The notes beneath the pieces are model-generated. The model had not been told where the DNA came from, ran no database searches, and saw only the letters and a list, made by a program, of their open reading frames with translations. Both the position numbers and the translations under genes were made by a program. DNA of 64,000 nucleotides, taken from contig NZ_JARGES010000020.1 in the NCBI RefSeq assembly GCF_029210365.1, positions 124,001 through 188,000 on the forward strand, written 5' to 3'. The DNA is from Mesorhizobium sp. YIM 152430 (GTDB taxonomy: Bacteria; Pseudomonadota; Alphaproteobacteria; Rhizobiales; Rhizobiaceae). Each line of letters begins with the position of its first letter. The stretch's first letter is position 1. Below, piece after piece: positions 7,369 through 17,600 of this stretch.

Positions 7369-9798
7369 TCACGCCGTCTCGACCATGACGAGAACGTGGC
7401 GTCCGTCGATGATGATGGTGGTCTCGTAGGTGTCGTCCCGATTGAAGTCCGCCTCGATGATGGTGCGGGCATATCCGTCGAGTTCCTCGATACGGGTGCG
7501 CACCGCGAAGTCATTCTCGTCCACTTTTTTGCCGTAGACCTTCTCGAACTGATCCTCGAGATCGTCGAAGACCTTTTCGAAGAGGTCGTATTTGTTCATG
7601 CGGATGCGGTCGCCCGCCTTGAAGTCGTGGATCTCGAAGACCAGCGGCTGCGTGGTGTTTTCGCCGGGGCCGAGAAACTCGAACACGTTCTCGCCCGCCC
7701 CGCCATAAAGCGCGACCTCGTCGGTGCCGACGATGAAGTGGTCGTCGCCCGCCCCGCCGATCACGGTCTCGAAGCCGGTGATCGTGTCGCAGCCGATCTC
7801 GATGCCGCTGGCCCGGCCCTGATCCAGGTCGATCAGGAGATTGCCGGTGGCGGCGGAGTAGTCGAGCGTATCGCAGCCCTCACCGCCGTCATAATGGTCA
7901 TCGGCCCCGTCCATCGCGGCGATCACCGTGTCGTTGCCGGCGCCCGCAAGGATGGTGTCGGCGCCCTGTCCATCCTCGATGATGTCGTCGCCATCACCCG
8001 CCTCGACATGGTCGTCGCCGGCGCCGGCGACGATGTGGTCGTTTCCTGCGCTGCCGACGATGATGTCGTCGCCCGCCCCCGCGATCACCTTCTCGAAGCC
8101 GGCGATCGTGTCGCAGCCGATTTCCACGCCCTGCGCGGTGCCCAGTTCCAGGTCGATGGCCAGCTTCAACTGGGCCAGCGAGTAGTCGAGCGTGTCGTAG
8201 CCGCAACCGCCGTCATAAAGATCGTCATCGCCGTCCATCGCCGCCAGCACCGTGTCGTCGCCGGCCCCGCCCAGAACGATGTCGGACCCTGCCCCGTCGG
8301 ACAGGAAGTCGTCGCCCTCGCCGCCCTCGAGCCGGTCATTGCCCGCACCGCCGAACAGGCGATCATTGCCGCTGCCGCCAAACAGCCGGTCGTCGCCGGC
8401 CCCGCCGTCGAGATGGTCGTCGCCTTCGTCACCATAAAGGACGTCGTTGCCGGCGCCGCCGAACAGCATGTCGTTGCCGGTCCCGCCCGACAGGAAGTCG
8501 TCGCCGTCCTCACCATAAAGGATGTCATCGCCCGCCTCGCCGAACAGGCGGTCATTGCCCGCACCGCCCCACACGATGTCGTTGCCGCGGCCGGCAAACA
8601 CGACGTCGTCGCCCGGTCCGGCAAAGACCGTGTCGTCGCCGTCCCCGGCAAGGATGTGGTCGTTGCCCGCCCCGCCATGGATGACGTCGTTGCCGGCGCG
8701 CCCGTCGATCACATCGTCGCCGTCGCCGCCCTCGATGTCGTCTGCGCAATTGGAACCGGCGATCACATCGTCGCCGTCCGTGCCCGCGAACCGGCCCCGC
8801 TCGAGGACCGTGAAGTGGGCGCTCTGGAGCACCGACAGCGCGCCGTCCGTTATGGTGTAGGAAAGCGTCACCGGGCCGTAGCCGAACGGGGCCGCCTGGA
8901 AGGACCAGCCGGCATCGGTCGGCGTCAAGGTGCCGGAGGAGGCCGAAAGCCCGGTGATCGTCAGGACATCGCCGTCCGGGTCGCTCGCCCCGCGCAAAAG
9001 GTCCAGCAGCCCGATCCCCAAAATGGCACAGGCGGTGATGTCGTAGAGATAGACGGGACCGGCAACGCGCGGCGCGCGATTGGCGGCCTCCTGGTCGTCC
9101 TCGTTCTCGTCCTCCTCCTCGTCGTCATCGCACGGTCCGCCGGTGCCCGGCCCGGCACAGGCCGGATCGTCGGGATTGCCGGGGCCGGGACCCGGCCCGG
9201 GCGTATCGGGATTGCCGGGATTGTCCGGGTTGCCCGGATTGCCCGGATTGCCGCTGCCGCCCGGACCGCCTGCAGGCGGCGTCTCCCCGCCCGGTCCTGA
9301 CGGCCTTGACCCGCCGCCGCCCACGAAGTCGGGAAGATTGTCGTTGGTGGCGCGCAGGATCTGGCGGTAGGGCTCGACCAAAGTGAAGGCATCGGGCTCG
9401 GCGCCGGGGAAGAAGAAGTCCACATCCGGTGACGCGATCAGGTCGAACCTGGCCGGCGGCTGCAAGGTGACCAGGGTCCCGCCCGAGAAGACGCCGGGCC
9501 CTTGATCGGCGCCCGGCGTGCCGGTGGCAAGCTCATCTGGCGCCGGCTGGGCTTCGGTCTGGGTGATCCCGGCGACCTGGGGGTCGCCCTTGTCCGCCGC
9601 CTCGAAGTTCCCCTGATCGTCCTCGGCCGGCCGCGTCCAGCCGGGGAAGATCGACTTCAGATAAAGGCCGATCCCCATCAGGAAGAGGAAGAATGCATAA
9701 GGCGTCTTCGACTTCTCATGCGCGTTCTTCAGGATATAGGCCTCGGCCGGGTCGGCGGGCCGGGTCTCGGACTGCGTCGCCTTTGCGGTGATGATCAT
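7369..9798 (-). CDS. RTX calcium-binding protein with N-terminal membrane segment
   Basis: An 809-residue protein. Residues 33-50 (AFFLFLMGIGLYLKSIF) form a probable membrane helix. A Gly/Pro/Asn linker (about 163-213), an acidic run (about 223-234), a cadherin-like region (about 250-335) and about thirty RTX nonapeptides (GGxGxDxxx, about 336-690) follow. It contains an internal duplication: a block with DTLDYS..IEIGCDTI.GFE occurs near residues 520-583 and again near 633-686. RTX repeats fold when they bind calcium outside the cell and usually mark type I substrates, yet a near-N-terminal helix is unusual in a secreted substrate. The start overlaps the ABC gene stop (ATGA). It may be anchored and act as an exporter accessory or a surface-retained protein. 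Confidence 0.85.
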   Translation of the reverse strand: MIITAKATQSETRPADPAEAYILKNAHEKSKTPYAFFLFLMGIGLYLKSIFPGWTRPAEDDQGNFEAADKGDPQVAGITQTEAQPAPDELATGTPGADQGPGVFSGGTLVTLQPPARFDLIASPDVDFFFPGAEPDAFTLVEPYRQILRATNDNLPDFVGGGGSRPSGPGGETPPAGGPGGSGNPGNPGNPDNPGNPDTPGPGPGPGNPDDPACAGPGTGGPCDDDEEEDENEDDQEAANRAPRVAGPVYLYDITACAILGIGLLDLLRGASDPDGDVLTITGLSASSGTLTPTDAGWSFQAAPFGYGPVTLSYTITDGALSVLQSAHFTVLERGRFAGTDGDDVIAGSNCADDIEGGDGDDVIDGRAGNDVIHGGAGNDHILAGDGDDTVFAGPGDDVVFAGRGNDIVWGGAGNDRLFGEAGDDILYGEDGDDFLSGGTGNDMLFGGAGNDVLYGDEGDDHLDGGAGDDRLFGGSGNDRLFGGAGNDRLEGGEGDDFLSDGAGSDIVLGGAGDDTVLAAMDGDDDLYDGGCGYDTLDYSLAQLKLAIDLELGTAQGVEIGCDTIAGFEKVIAGAGDDIIVGSAGNDHIVAGAGDDHVEAGDGDDIIEDGQGADTILAGAGNDTVIAAMDGADDHYDGGEGCDTLDYSAATGNLLIDLDQGRASGIEIGCDTITGFETVIGGAGDDHFIVGTDEVALYGGAGENVFEFLGPGENTTQPLVFEIHDFKAGDRIRMNKYDLFEKVFDDLEDQFEKVYGKKVDENDFAVRTRIEELDGYARTIIEADFNRDDTYETTIIIDGRHVLVMVETA

Positions 9799-11546
9799 GC
9801 CGATACACGCGCGGATACGCGGGCGCGCGCCTCCTTGCGTTGCGGTTGCGGCTGCGGCTGCGGCTGGCCGATGATCTCGTCCTTCGGCCCGAACGCGGCG
9901 AGCCGGCCGGCCTGGATCACAGCGATCATGTCGATGGCGGCAAGCGCGCTCGGCCGGTGAGCGACCACGACCGCGATGCCGCCGCGCGCCTTGACGGCCT
10001 CGATCGCCGCCGTCAGCGCCGCCTCGCCCTCCGCGTCGAGGTTCGAGTTCGGCTCGTCGAGCACGACCAGGAACGGATCGCCGTAGAGCGCCCGGGCCAG
10101 CCCGATGCGCTGGCGCTGGCCGCCCGACAGCGCCATGCCCTGCGGCCCCAGCGCCGTGTGGTAGCCTTCCGGAAGACGCACGATCATCTCGTGCACGCCC
10201 GCCGCCCGCGCCGCCGCCACGATCGCCCGCGGCTCGGCCTGCGGGTCGAGACGCGCGATGTTCTCCTGGATGTCCCCGTCGAGCAGCGCGACGTCCTGGG
10301 GCAGATAGCCGACATGGCGTCCGAGCGCTTCGCCATCCCATTGCGAAAGTTCCGCCTCGTCGAGCCGCACCGCCCCGCGCAGCGTCGGCCAGATGCCGGT
10401 CAGCGCGCGCACCAGCGTCGTCTTGCCCCCGCCCGACGGGCCGATGACGCCGAGCGCCTGCCCGGCCTTCATCTCGAAGGCGACATCGCTCAAAAGCACC
10501 CGGCCCGAACCCGGCGCGGCCACCGTGATCCCCTCCACCCGCAGCGAGGCCGCCGGGGCCGGCAGCGCCATCGGCGGGCGGGCGTCGGCAAGCGCGATCA
10601 CCGTCTCCTTCAGCCGGGAGAACGCCGCCCGCGCCGCAACGACGCTCTTCCAGTTGCCGATCGCAAGGTCGATCGGCGCCAGCGCCCGCGCCGAGGCCAC
10701 CGAAGCGGCGATGATCGCCCCTGGCGACAGTTCGCCCAGGATCGTCAGATACGCGCCCAGCCCCAGCACCGCCGATTGCAGGATCATCCGCAGCACCCGC
10801 GACAGTGCCCCGAACGTGCCGGAGATGTCGTTGGTGCGCGTCTGCAGGTCGAGATGGTCCTCATTGGCCCGCGCGAACCGCGTCACCGCGCGCCTCTGGA
10901 ACCCCATCGCCTTGACGATGTCGGCATTGCGCGCGTTCGAATCCGCGATCGTGTTGCGCGCCACCAGCGCCTGCTGCGTCGAGCCCGACAGCCGCCGCGT
11001 CAACAGCTCCGTGACCACCGTCAGGACGGTCAGCACGAAGGCGCCGCCAAGCGTCAGCGCGCCAAGCAACGGATGCAGCATGTAGACGAAGATCAGGAAC
11101 ACCGGCACGAAGGGCAGGTCGAACAGCGCCATCGGACCCTGGCTGCCCAGAAAGCCGCGCACCGTGTCGACGTCCCGGCCACGCTCCAGGGCCTCCGCCG
11201 TCGAAAAGCCGAAGCGCGGCATGTCGATCGCCACCTCGTGCGCCAAAGGCGCGATCCGCGCGTCCAGCCGCGCCCCCACACGCACCAGGATCTGCGAGCG
11301 GATCACGTCGAACAGGCCCTGGAACACGTAAAGCCCGATCGCCAGGATCGAGATCGCCACCAAAGTCGGCATCGACCCGCTCGTCAGCGCCCGGTCGTAG
11401 ATCTGCAGCATGTAGAAGGCGCCCGTCAGCGCCAGGATGTTGATGACGCCGGACACCGTGAACAGATAGGCCACGATGCCGCGCATCCCTTTCGTCAGCT
11501 GTTCCACCTTGCGACGCGCCGTCGCGCTCTTTGCATTCTTGCCCAT
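9795..11546 (-). CDS. Type I secretion ABC permease/ATPase, PrtD family
   Basis: A 583-residue exporter half-transporter: membrane domain about residues 25-300, nucleotide-binding domain about 330-560 with Walker A GPSGGGKTT, signature LSGGQRQR and Walker B FLVVLDEPNSNLD. It lacks the N-terminal C39-like peptidase domain, as expected for the PrtD/AprD class that exports RTX proteins with C-terminal signals. The C-terminus carries a (QP)4 run encoded by a GGCTGC hexanucleotide repeat near 9843-9866. It lies between two RTX genes, so the haem peroxidase upstream is its most likely cargo. It forms the inner-membrane part of the pump together with the HlyD protein. Confidence 0.93.
   Translation of the reverse strand: MGKNAKSATARRKVEQLTKGMRGIVAYLFTVSGVINILALTGAFYMLQIYDRALTSGSMPTLVAISILAIGLYVFQGLFDVIRSQILVRVGARLDARIAPLAHEVAIDMPRFGFSTAEALERGRDVDTVRGFLGSQGPMALFDLPFVPVFLIFVYMLHPLLGALTLGGAFVLTVLTVVTELLTRRLSGSTQQALVARNTIADSNARNADIVKAMGFQRRAVTRFARANEDHLDLQTRTNDISGTFGALSRVLRMILQSAVLGLGAYLTILGELSPGAIIAASVASARALAPIDLAIGNWKSVVAARAAFSRLKETVIALADARPPMALPAPAASLRVEGITVAAPGSGRVLLSDVAFEMKAGQALGVIGPSGGGKTTLVRALTGIWPTLRGAVRLDEAELSQWDGEALGRHVGYLPQDVALLDGDIQENIARLDPQAEPRAIVAAARAAGVHEMIVRLPEGYHTALGPQGMALSGGQRQRIGLARALYGDPFLVVLDEPNSNLDAEGEAALTAAIEAVKARGGIAVVVAHRPSALAAIDMIAVIQAGRLAAFGPKDEIIGQPQPQPQPQRKEARARVSARVSA
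9843..9866. repeat. Short hexanucleotide tandem repeat inside the ABC exporter gene
   Basis: Four near-perfect units of the type GGCTGC encode the Gln-Pro run near the C-terminus of the exporter. Such tracts can vary in copy number by slippage; six-base units would keep the reading frame. Confidence 0.6.
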
Positions 11547-11615
11547 GGCAGTGACCCCGAACCCATGATGACCACTTTACGCATCCGATCCCCCCATCCG
11601 GCGGGACCGGCAGAT

Positions 11616-11645
11616 GTCCTGCCGGCAGTTCCCCGCCGGCAGGAC
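11616..11645. promoter_or_regulatory. Intercistronic hairpin after the RTX peroxidase gene
   Basis: GTCCTGCCGGC and GCCGGCAGGAC form a perfect 11-bp stem with an eight-base loop, 17 bases after the peroxidase stop and about 70 bases before the ABC exporter start. No T-tract follows on the minus strand, so it is more likely an RNA-stabilising or partial-attenuation element than a full terminator. Confidence 0.6.
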
Positions 11646-11662
11646 GGCCTTGGCCCCAAACC

Positions 11663-14600
11663 CTAGAGATGGAAGTCGTCGGCGCTCAGATTGTGCGAGC
11701 CCTTGATCGCGAACTTGTAGTCGGCCTGCGCGCCCCCGCTCGTGTTGAGATGCACGATCGTGTAGTCGCCATCCTCACGCGCCTCGTGGCTGACCATCAA
11801 TTGGCCCCGCCCCGTAAACGCCTCCCCCGTCACCAGCGAGAAGGATTGCCGGCCCGCAAGGCACGCATTGGCATCGGCCATCGAAAGGTCGATCCGGTCG
11901 CCGGGCGCAAAGCCCAGGATCGTGTCGCCGTCGGCATCGGCCGCCGACAGGAAGCGGAACGTGTCATGCCCGTCGGGACCGGACCCCCCGCCATCCATCA
12001 CATTGACCGCACGGCTCGCCGTGATCGTGTCGCTGCCCGAGCCGGTGATGATGTTCTCGAACCCCCAGATCGTGTCGCTGCCGGTCTGCACCGAGAACAC
12101 ATGGCCGCGGCCCATGAAGCCAGTCCCCAGATCGGCAATGATGTCGGCCGTGATCGACGACATGTCGAGCGTGTCGTTGCCCCAGTCGCCGTCCCCGTCG
12201 CCGCCGTAATAGACGTCGTCGCCATCGCCGGCCTCCGCCACCACCCGGTCGTCGCCCGCCCCCGCAAACACGATGTCGTTGCCCGCGCCGGCATTGATCC
12301 AGTCATTGCCCGCACCGCCATAGATCCGGTCGTTGCCGCCATCGCCGAACAGCGTGTCGTTGCCCGCGCCGCCGAAGATGTCGTCATTGCCGTCGCCGCC
12401 ATGGATCACGTCGCGGCCATCGTCCCCGAACAAATAGTCATTGCCCGCGCCGCCAAGGATCACGTCGTCACCGGCGCCCCCAAGGATCGTGTCGTCACCG
12501 CCATGCCCGATCAGCGTGTCATTGCCCGACGTCCCGATCAGAACATCCGCAGACGCAGTGCCGACCTGGTAAAGCGGACCCGTTCCCGCCGCAGGGCCCG
12601 GAACAACCGCCCCCCCATCGCCCGCACCGCACGAGTCGTCATCATCATCATCATCGTCGTCGTCGTGATGATCGTCGTCGTCCCAATCGTCGTCGTCGTC
12701 ATCGTCGTCCGCCCACGCATACTCCTCCTCGCGGTCCTTCACCTTCACCTTCGGACGACCGCCAGGACCCGCCGCAAACGAAACCGAATGCGTCCCGTCG
12801 CTCAAAACCGTAATCCCGCCAACCGTCGACGCAGAAAAAGCCGAAAGCTCAGACCCCGCAGGCAACTCGATAACATCCTGAGGACGCAAAGAACCCAAAA
12901 TCGTGTCATTCCCACCATTCGAACGGAAAACAACACGATGCGCAGATCGGAGGGCAGATATGTCAATCACGTCATCGCCAGAAGAACCCTCGATCCGGAT
13001 GGTGTTTTCGAGAAGGGTCGTGTTGGTGAAGTCGCCCACGATCTCGAACGTGTCCCCGCCGCCGCCGCCATGGATCACGATCTCTTCGATCCCTCGCAAC
13101 TGAGCGATGACGGAGCCGAAATTCGTCCCGTTCCGCGTAACGATGATCTCGGCATCGGGATCGAAGTTGACGTTGGTGGTCGACGCATTCAAATTCTGAT
13201 TGCTGAATTCGATCCACTCCTGCCGCGTCCAGATGGTGTAGTGTTCCTGCGTCGCATTGCCGTTGACGACGAACGTGTCGATGCCTTCGCCACCGTCGAT
13301 GCGGTCGCGGCCATCATCATTCTCGCCCGGTGCGTTGGCGTTCCAGATGATCGTATCGTCGCCGGCGCCGCCATCGATCGTGTCTGCACCGCCATCGCCT
13401 TGAATTATATCATCGCCTTCATCGCCGAAGATCGTGTCGGCACCCCCGCCGCCGTAAATCGTGTCATTGCCGGCGCCGCCATGGATCGTATCCGCGCCGC
13501 CGTCCCCATGAATCTCGTCGTCGCCGTCATCTCCGAAAATCGTATCGTTGCCGCCCCCTCCACGGATGCTGTCATCGCCGGCACCGCCATGGATCAAGTC
13601 GGCGCCGCCTAGGCCGAAGATGTCGTCCGAACCGTCTGTGCCGATGATCGTATCCGCCCCACCCGTGCCGTTGAGGACCAGGCCGATCGGACCGAAATCC
13701 CGAACGATCTCTTCCGGGTTGCCAGAGCCGTCTATGAAGGTGACGACGAGGCGCAGCGGCATGTTTGCGTAGGTCCCCAGAAGGAACAATGACGGCCCGG
13801 TGCCTCCGGGAATCTGGGTCCATCCATTGATTCCGAAGACCTGCCAAGAGATGGACGTCGTCCCTTCCGTGATGCCGTCCGGGTCCGAGACGCTGTCAAG
13901 GTCGAGCACGAGATCGCTGCCCACGATCGCCCGTCCCGCCACCTCGATCGGATTCGGCGCGCGGTTGGCGGAGATCGTCATGTCGGCGAATCTGATCCGC
14001 TCAATATTGTAAAGGGTGTCGCGCCCGTCGGACTGACGGTTGCGTCCGGTAATCGGATCGACCGCGCCCGCCGTCTGCGTGATGTGCTCGACGATGATGC
14101 TGCCATCAGCATTGTAGGTGATTTCGTAATTGGCCCGAACGTCCCAGTAAACGGCGGTGTCGATGCCGCTGTCGTCCCAGAGAATCTCGCGCACGATGTG
14201 CAACTGGCTTGGATTGATCGCGCCTTCGACCATCCATGTGGTCAGCGGTTTGGTGACGCCGTTGATGGTCACCGCATCCTTCAGGCTGTCGACCGTGGCG
14301 ATCTCGTTTTCCTCGGTGTTTTGCTCGCCATAGCCCACGATACGGATGCGAACGTTCAGCCAGGCATCGCCGTCGATGATGTCGTCGCCGCCGCGCCCTT
14401 CGAACGTGTCGCTGCCGCCACCGCCGAGCAGGATGTTGCCGTGGGCGAATATCTTCTTGGTAACGCCCGAACCGTCGGCCCAATATTCCCCGTCGACCAG
14501 CATTTCGGCCTTGACGATCTGACTCAGTCCGGAAATGCGTGCGATCGCGGCCTCGTCCAGCTCGTTGTGACGGAAATTTCCCTCCGGGGTCGGGTCGAAA

Positions 14601-17600
14601 ATGACGTCGACGCCGTCTTCGAAGGTGCGATCGTCGCCGCGGATGACATCGTCGTGAATCCAGCCCGACACCGCCTCGACCTGGTCATAGCGATCACGCA
14701 GCACCTCGGCAGGCAAGGTGTCGAAGATGGGAAAGTTCATGTCGGCGTCGCCGGAGGTCGGCTGCCCCTTGAAGATCACCCAGTCGTGACCCCATACGCC
14801 GATGAACTTCTGGATGCCCTCGCCGGCAAACATGATGTCGTCGCCGGAATCGGCATCATAGTCCGTGTCGCCGCTGCCGCCGTTAAGCACGTCGTGTCCG
14901 ACGATGGTGGAATTGAAGAATATGTCGCCATTGTCGCCGACGACGCCGTCGAAGCGGCCGCCAGCCTCGATCCAGTCGTCACCTTCATTGCCGAACAGAA
15001 CGTCAAATCCGTCGCCACCCAGCATGAAATCGTCGCCGGTGCCGCCGCGCATCTCCCCGCCGTCCTTGCCGGCGACCAGGAAGTCCTTGCCCGAGCCGCC
15101 AAAGACGAGGTTGGTTCCGCTGCCTGCGTGGATGACGTCATTGCCCGCCCCGCCCTTGAGCATCGCGACCGCGCCGATATCGGTTCCCGTGCTGGTGATG
15201 ATGTCGTCGCCGTCGCCGCCGTCGACATGGTCGACGCCGTTGCCGACCTCGATACGGTCATTGCCGCCGAAGCCCCAGATCGTGTCGTCGCCCCCGCCCG
15301 AGATGATGTGATCGTCGCCTTCCGTGCCGGCGATCGTGATGTGGTCGAAGCCATTGTAGCGGAAGAAGGCGACCCCGCCGTTTTCCTCTGCGGTCTTGCG
15401 CTCGACCAGCCTTGAGACAGCCTGGAGGAAGGGATTGGAGTGCTCGGGATCGGCAAGCCCTGTCAGCATCATCTGCTTGTCGAAATCGACATAGAAGACA
15501 TGGTCGGATGCGAAGAACACGTTGTCCGGCAGGGCAAAGCCGGTCGCGCCGAGATCTGTGTTGCGCATGATCATCTTGGCCAGGGAGTTCTGCTCGAGCT
15601 CGGTGCCAAGATTCAGGCCTTGCGTGCGCGACAGGTAGTAGAACCGGTCGCCGTCCTGAAGGTTTTCGAGCTGCAACTCGAAAACGAACGAGAACGTAGA
15701 GCCGAGCATACCACCAAACAGCATCTTGCGCTCGGCAAGACCGCCGATCCAAAGATCGATATCGTCGACGCCGGTCTGGGCAGCCGGCGCATTCAACCAG
15801 GCAAGCCGCGCGGCCTTTTCTGCCGCCGTCTCGTCAGGCGAGCCGAAGACGAGCGTCATGGCTGCGTCGCGCTTGCCCTCGATCGTGGTCGCAGCCGTAA
15901 TTATCGAATGACGGCCATATGCAGCGATGAAATTGACGATCGATGCGGGATTGGCCAGATGGAGGGCGAAGTCCGACCAGCTTTCGTATGGCTTCAGGCG
16001 CGTGTCGCCGTCGGTCATCTCCATGAACTGCGCGCGCGCCTGGTTGAGCGTCGGCATACCGGTTTCACGGCCACGCGCGATATTGATGGCCGCCAGATCG
16101 AGCGGCAGTCCAACCAGTTCGTTCCGCAGAACGTTTGTCACGAACTCGTCGATCTCGTTGCCGACCTGTCCGCTCATGCCGCGCATGATCGCGCCGGCGG
16201 CCTGCGCCTGCGTCATCCCGTTGTCGCTGAATTGCATAGGATTCAGGAATGCCCCGAACAGGTCGATGTCGTCCCGTTCACCGTTCGAGTTCACGCGTTC
16301 GACGGTCTCGTTCAGCATCGAGTGACCGAAGCGATAGACGACATGGGCGAACTCGGCGAAGATCGCCGGATTGATGTCGACGATTGTCTTCCCGGCCTGG
16401 ATGTCGAAAATGTCGATGTCGGGCTGGATCGAGCGGGCGAATTCTTCGAAGACGAGATGCTGATACTGCATTTCGGTGGTGAACCGGCCGACCTGGAACA
16501 ACCGCTCGCCATGCCATTGCAGTTGCCCGATCGCCTCATCCGTCGTCGGCAGTTCGGCAACCGGAACGCGAAGCCAGCTATTGAGGAAGGCTAGATCGCC
16601 CGTATCCAGAATGACGGTCTTCGTGTGCTCGATCAGACGATTATGTTCGGCGTGGAAGACGAAATGGATCGCAGACAGCGCAATGTTCTCGTTGCCGCGC
16701 CCGTCACCGGTGATGAAATGCTTGTCCAGCTTTTCATTGTCGTAGAAGCGGTTCGGATTGATGTAGCGCGGATTTGCGGCGCTTTCGTCAAGGGCCGGAT
16801 CGAAGTCAGGATGAATGGCAACGAATTCGAGCTGGCGCAGCAGATGGGCCTCGGGGTCAGGTCCGTTGGCGGGCGGCTGGTACCCCGCCACATAATTGGG
16901 GTTCTCGATAAGCGTGACCCCCATGCCGACGACGTCGTCGTGGTCGGCATACATCTTCTGGCCACGCGAATTGAACAGCGCCGCGTCATGCGCGATGTCG
17001 TCGAGAAACGCGATACCGGTTCTGGCTGCGCCTTCTTCATGCGGATTGAGCGGCGCGTCCGGATGGCCCTCCTTGTAGATGGCCTGCCCGCCTCCAGTGA
17101 GACCGACCATCAACTGGGCAAATCCATTTTCGCCCGGGATAAAATTGCCATACGCATCCACGGCGACGACCGGCACGTTCAGAACGTCGGCGTCCTGAAG
17201 GTCGATGCCGAGCATCTCCTTTGCCTGCTTCTTGACGTCCCCCCAGGTTGCCAGTCCCCCGCTCGGCGATTCCAGCAGATGGCCGGTGGCGACAGGCTTG
17301 CCATCGACGAGTTTGTATTCGCGCAGGAAGACCTGATGCGAGGCGTTGGACGTGTAGGTCTGGTTCTGGTCGATCCAGGGCGTGACCGCATTGCCCGCAG
17401 CGTCGCCGGTCGTCACGCGCGTCAGAACCATGAAATTGGTATGCGGCGTTGCAGGATTGTAAAGCGGATCGTCCGGCGAGAGCGGCATGTAGACCGTGCC
17501 GTTTCCGCCCTTTGCCACCAGGTCGAGGCCGTGGTCGAAGAACTGGCCGAAGATGGTGAAAATGGAATTATACGATGCGGACAGACCCTCGTCGGGTGCC

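Noticed and set aside
5843-7429. Large plus-strand frame running from the lectin-like gene through hlyD
   Set aside because: It crosses a strong terminator and runs opposite a clear HlyD adaptor; the translation is not protein-like.
7730-8790. Regular short repeats that could suggest a CRISPR array or minisatellite
   Set aside because: The period is 27 bases within one continuous reading frame and encodes RTX nonapeptides; there are no separate unique spacers or cas genes.
7336-9300. Long open frame on the plus strand opposite the RTX gene
   Set aside because: It mirrors the RTX repeats in reverse, is full of low-complexity Val/Ala/Asp runs, has no ribosome site and matches no family. The minus-strand frame explains the region.
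9840-13612. Two further long plus-strand frames opposite the ABC exporter and the peroxidase C-terminus
   Set aside because: High-GC shadows of real minus-strand genes; the proteins are Arg/His-rich and unlike any natural family.
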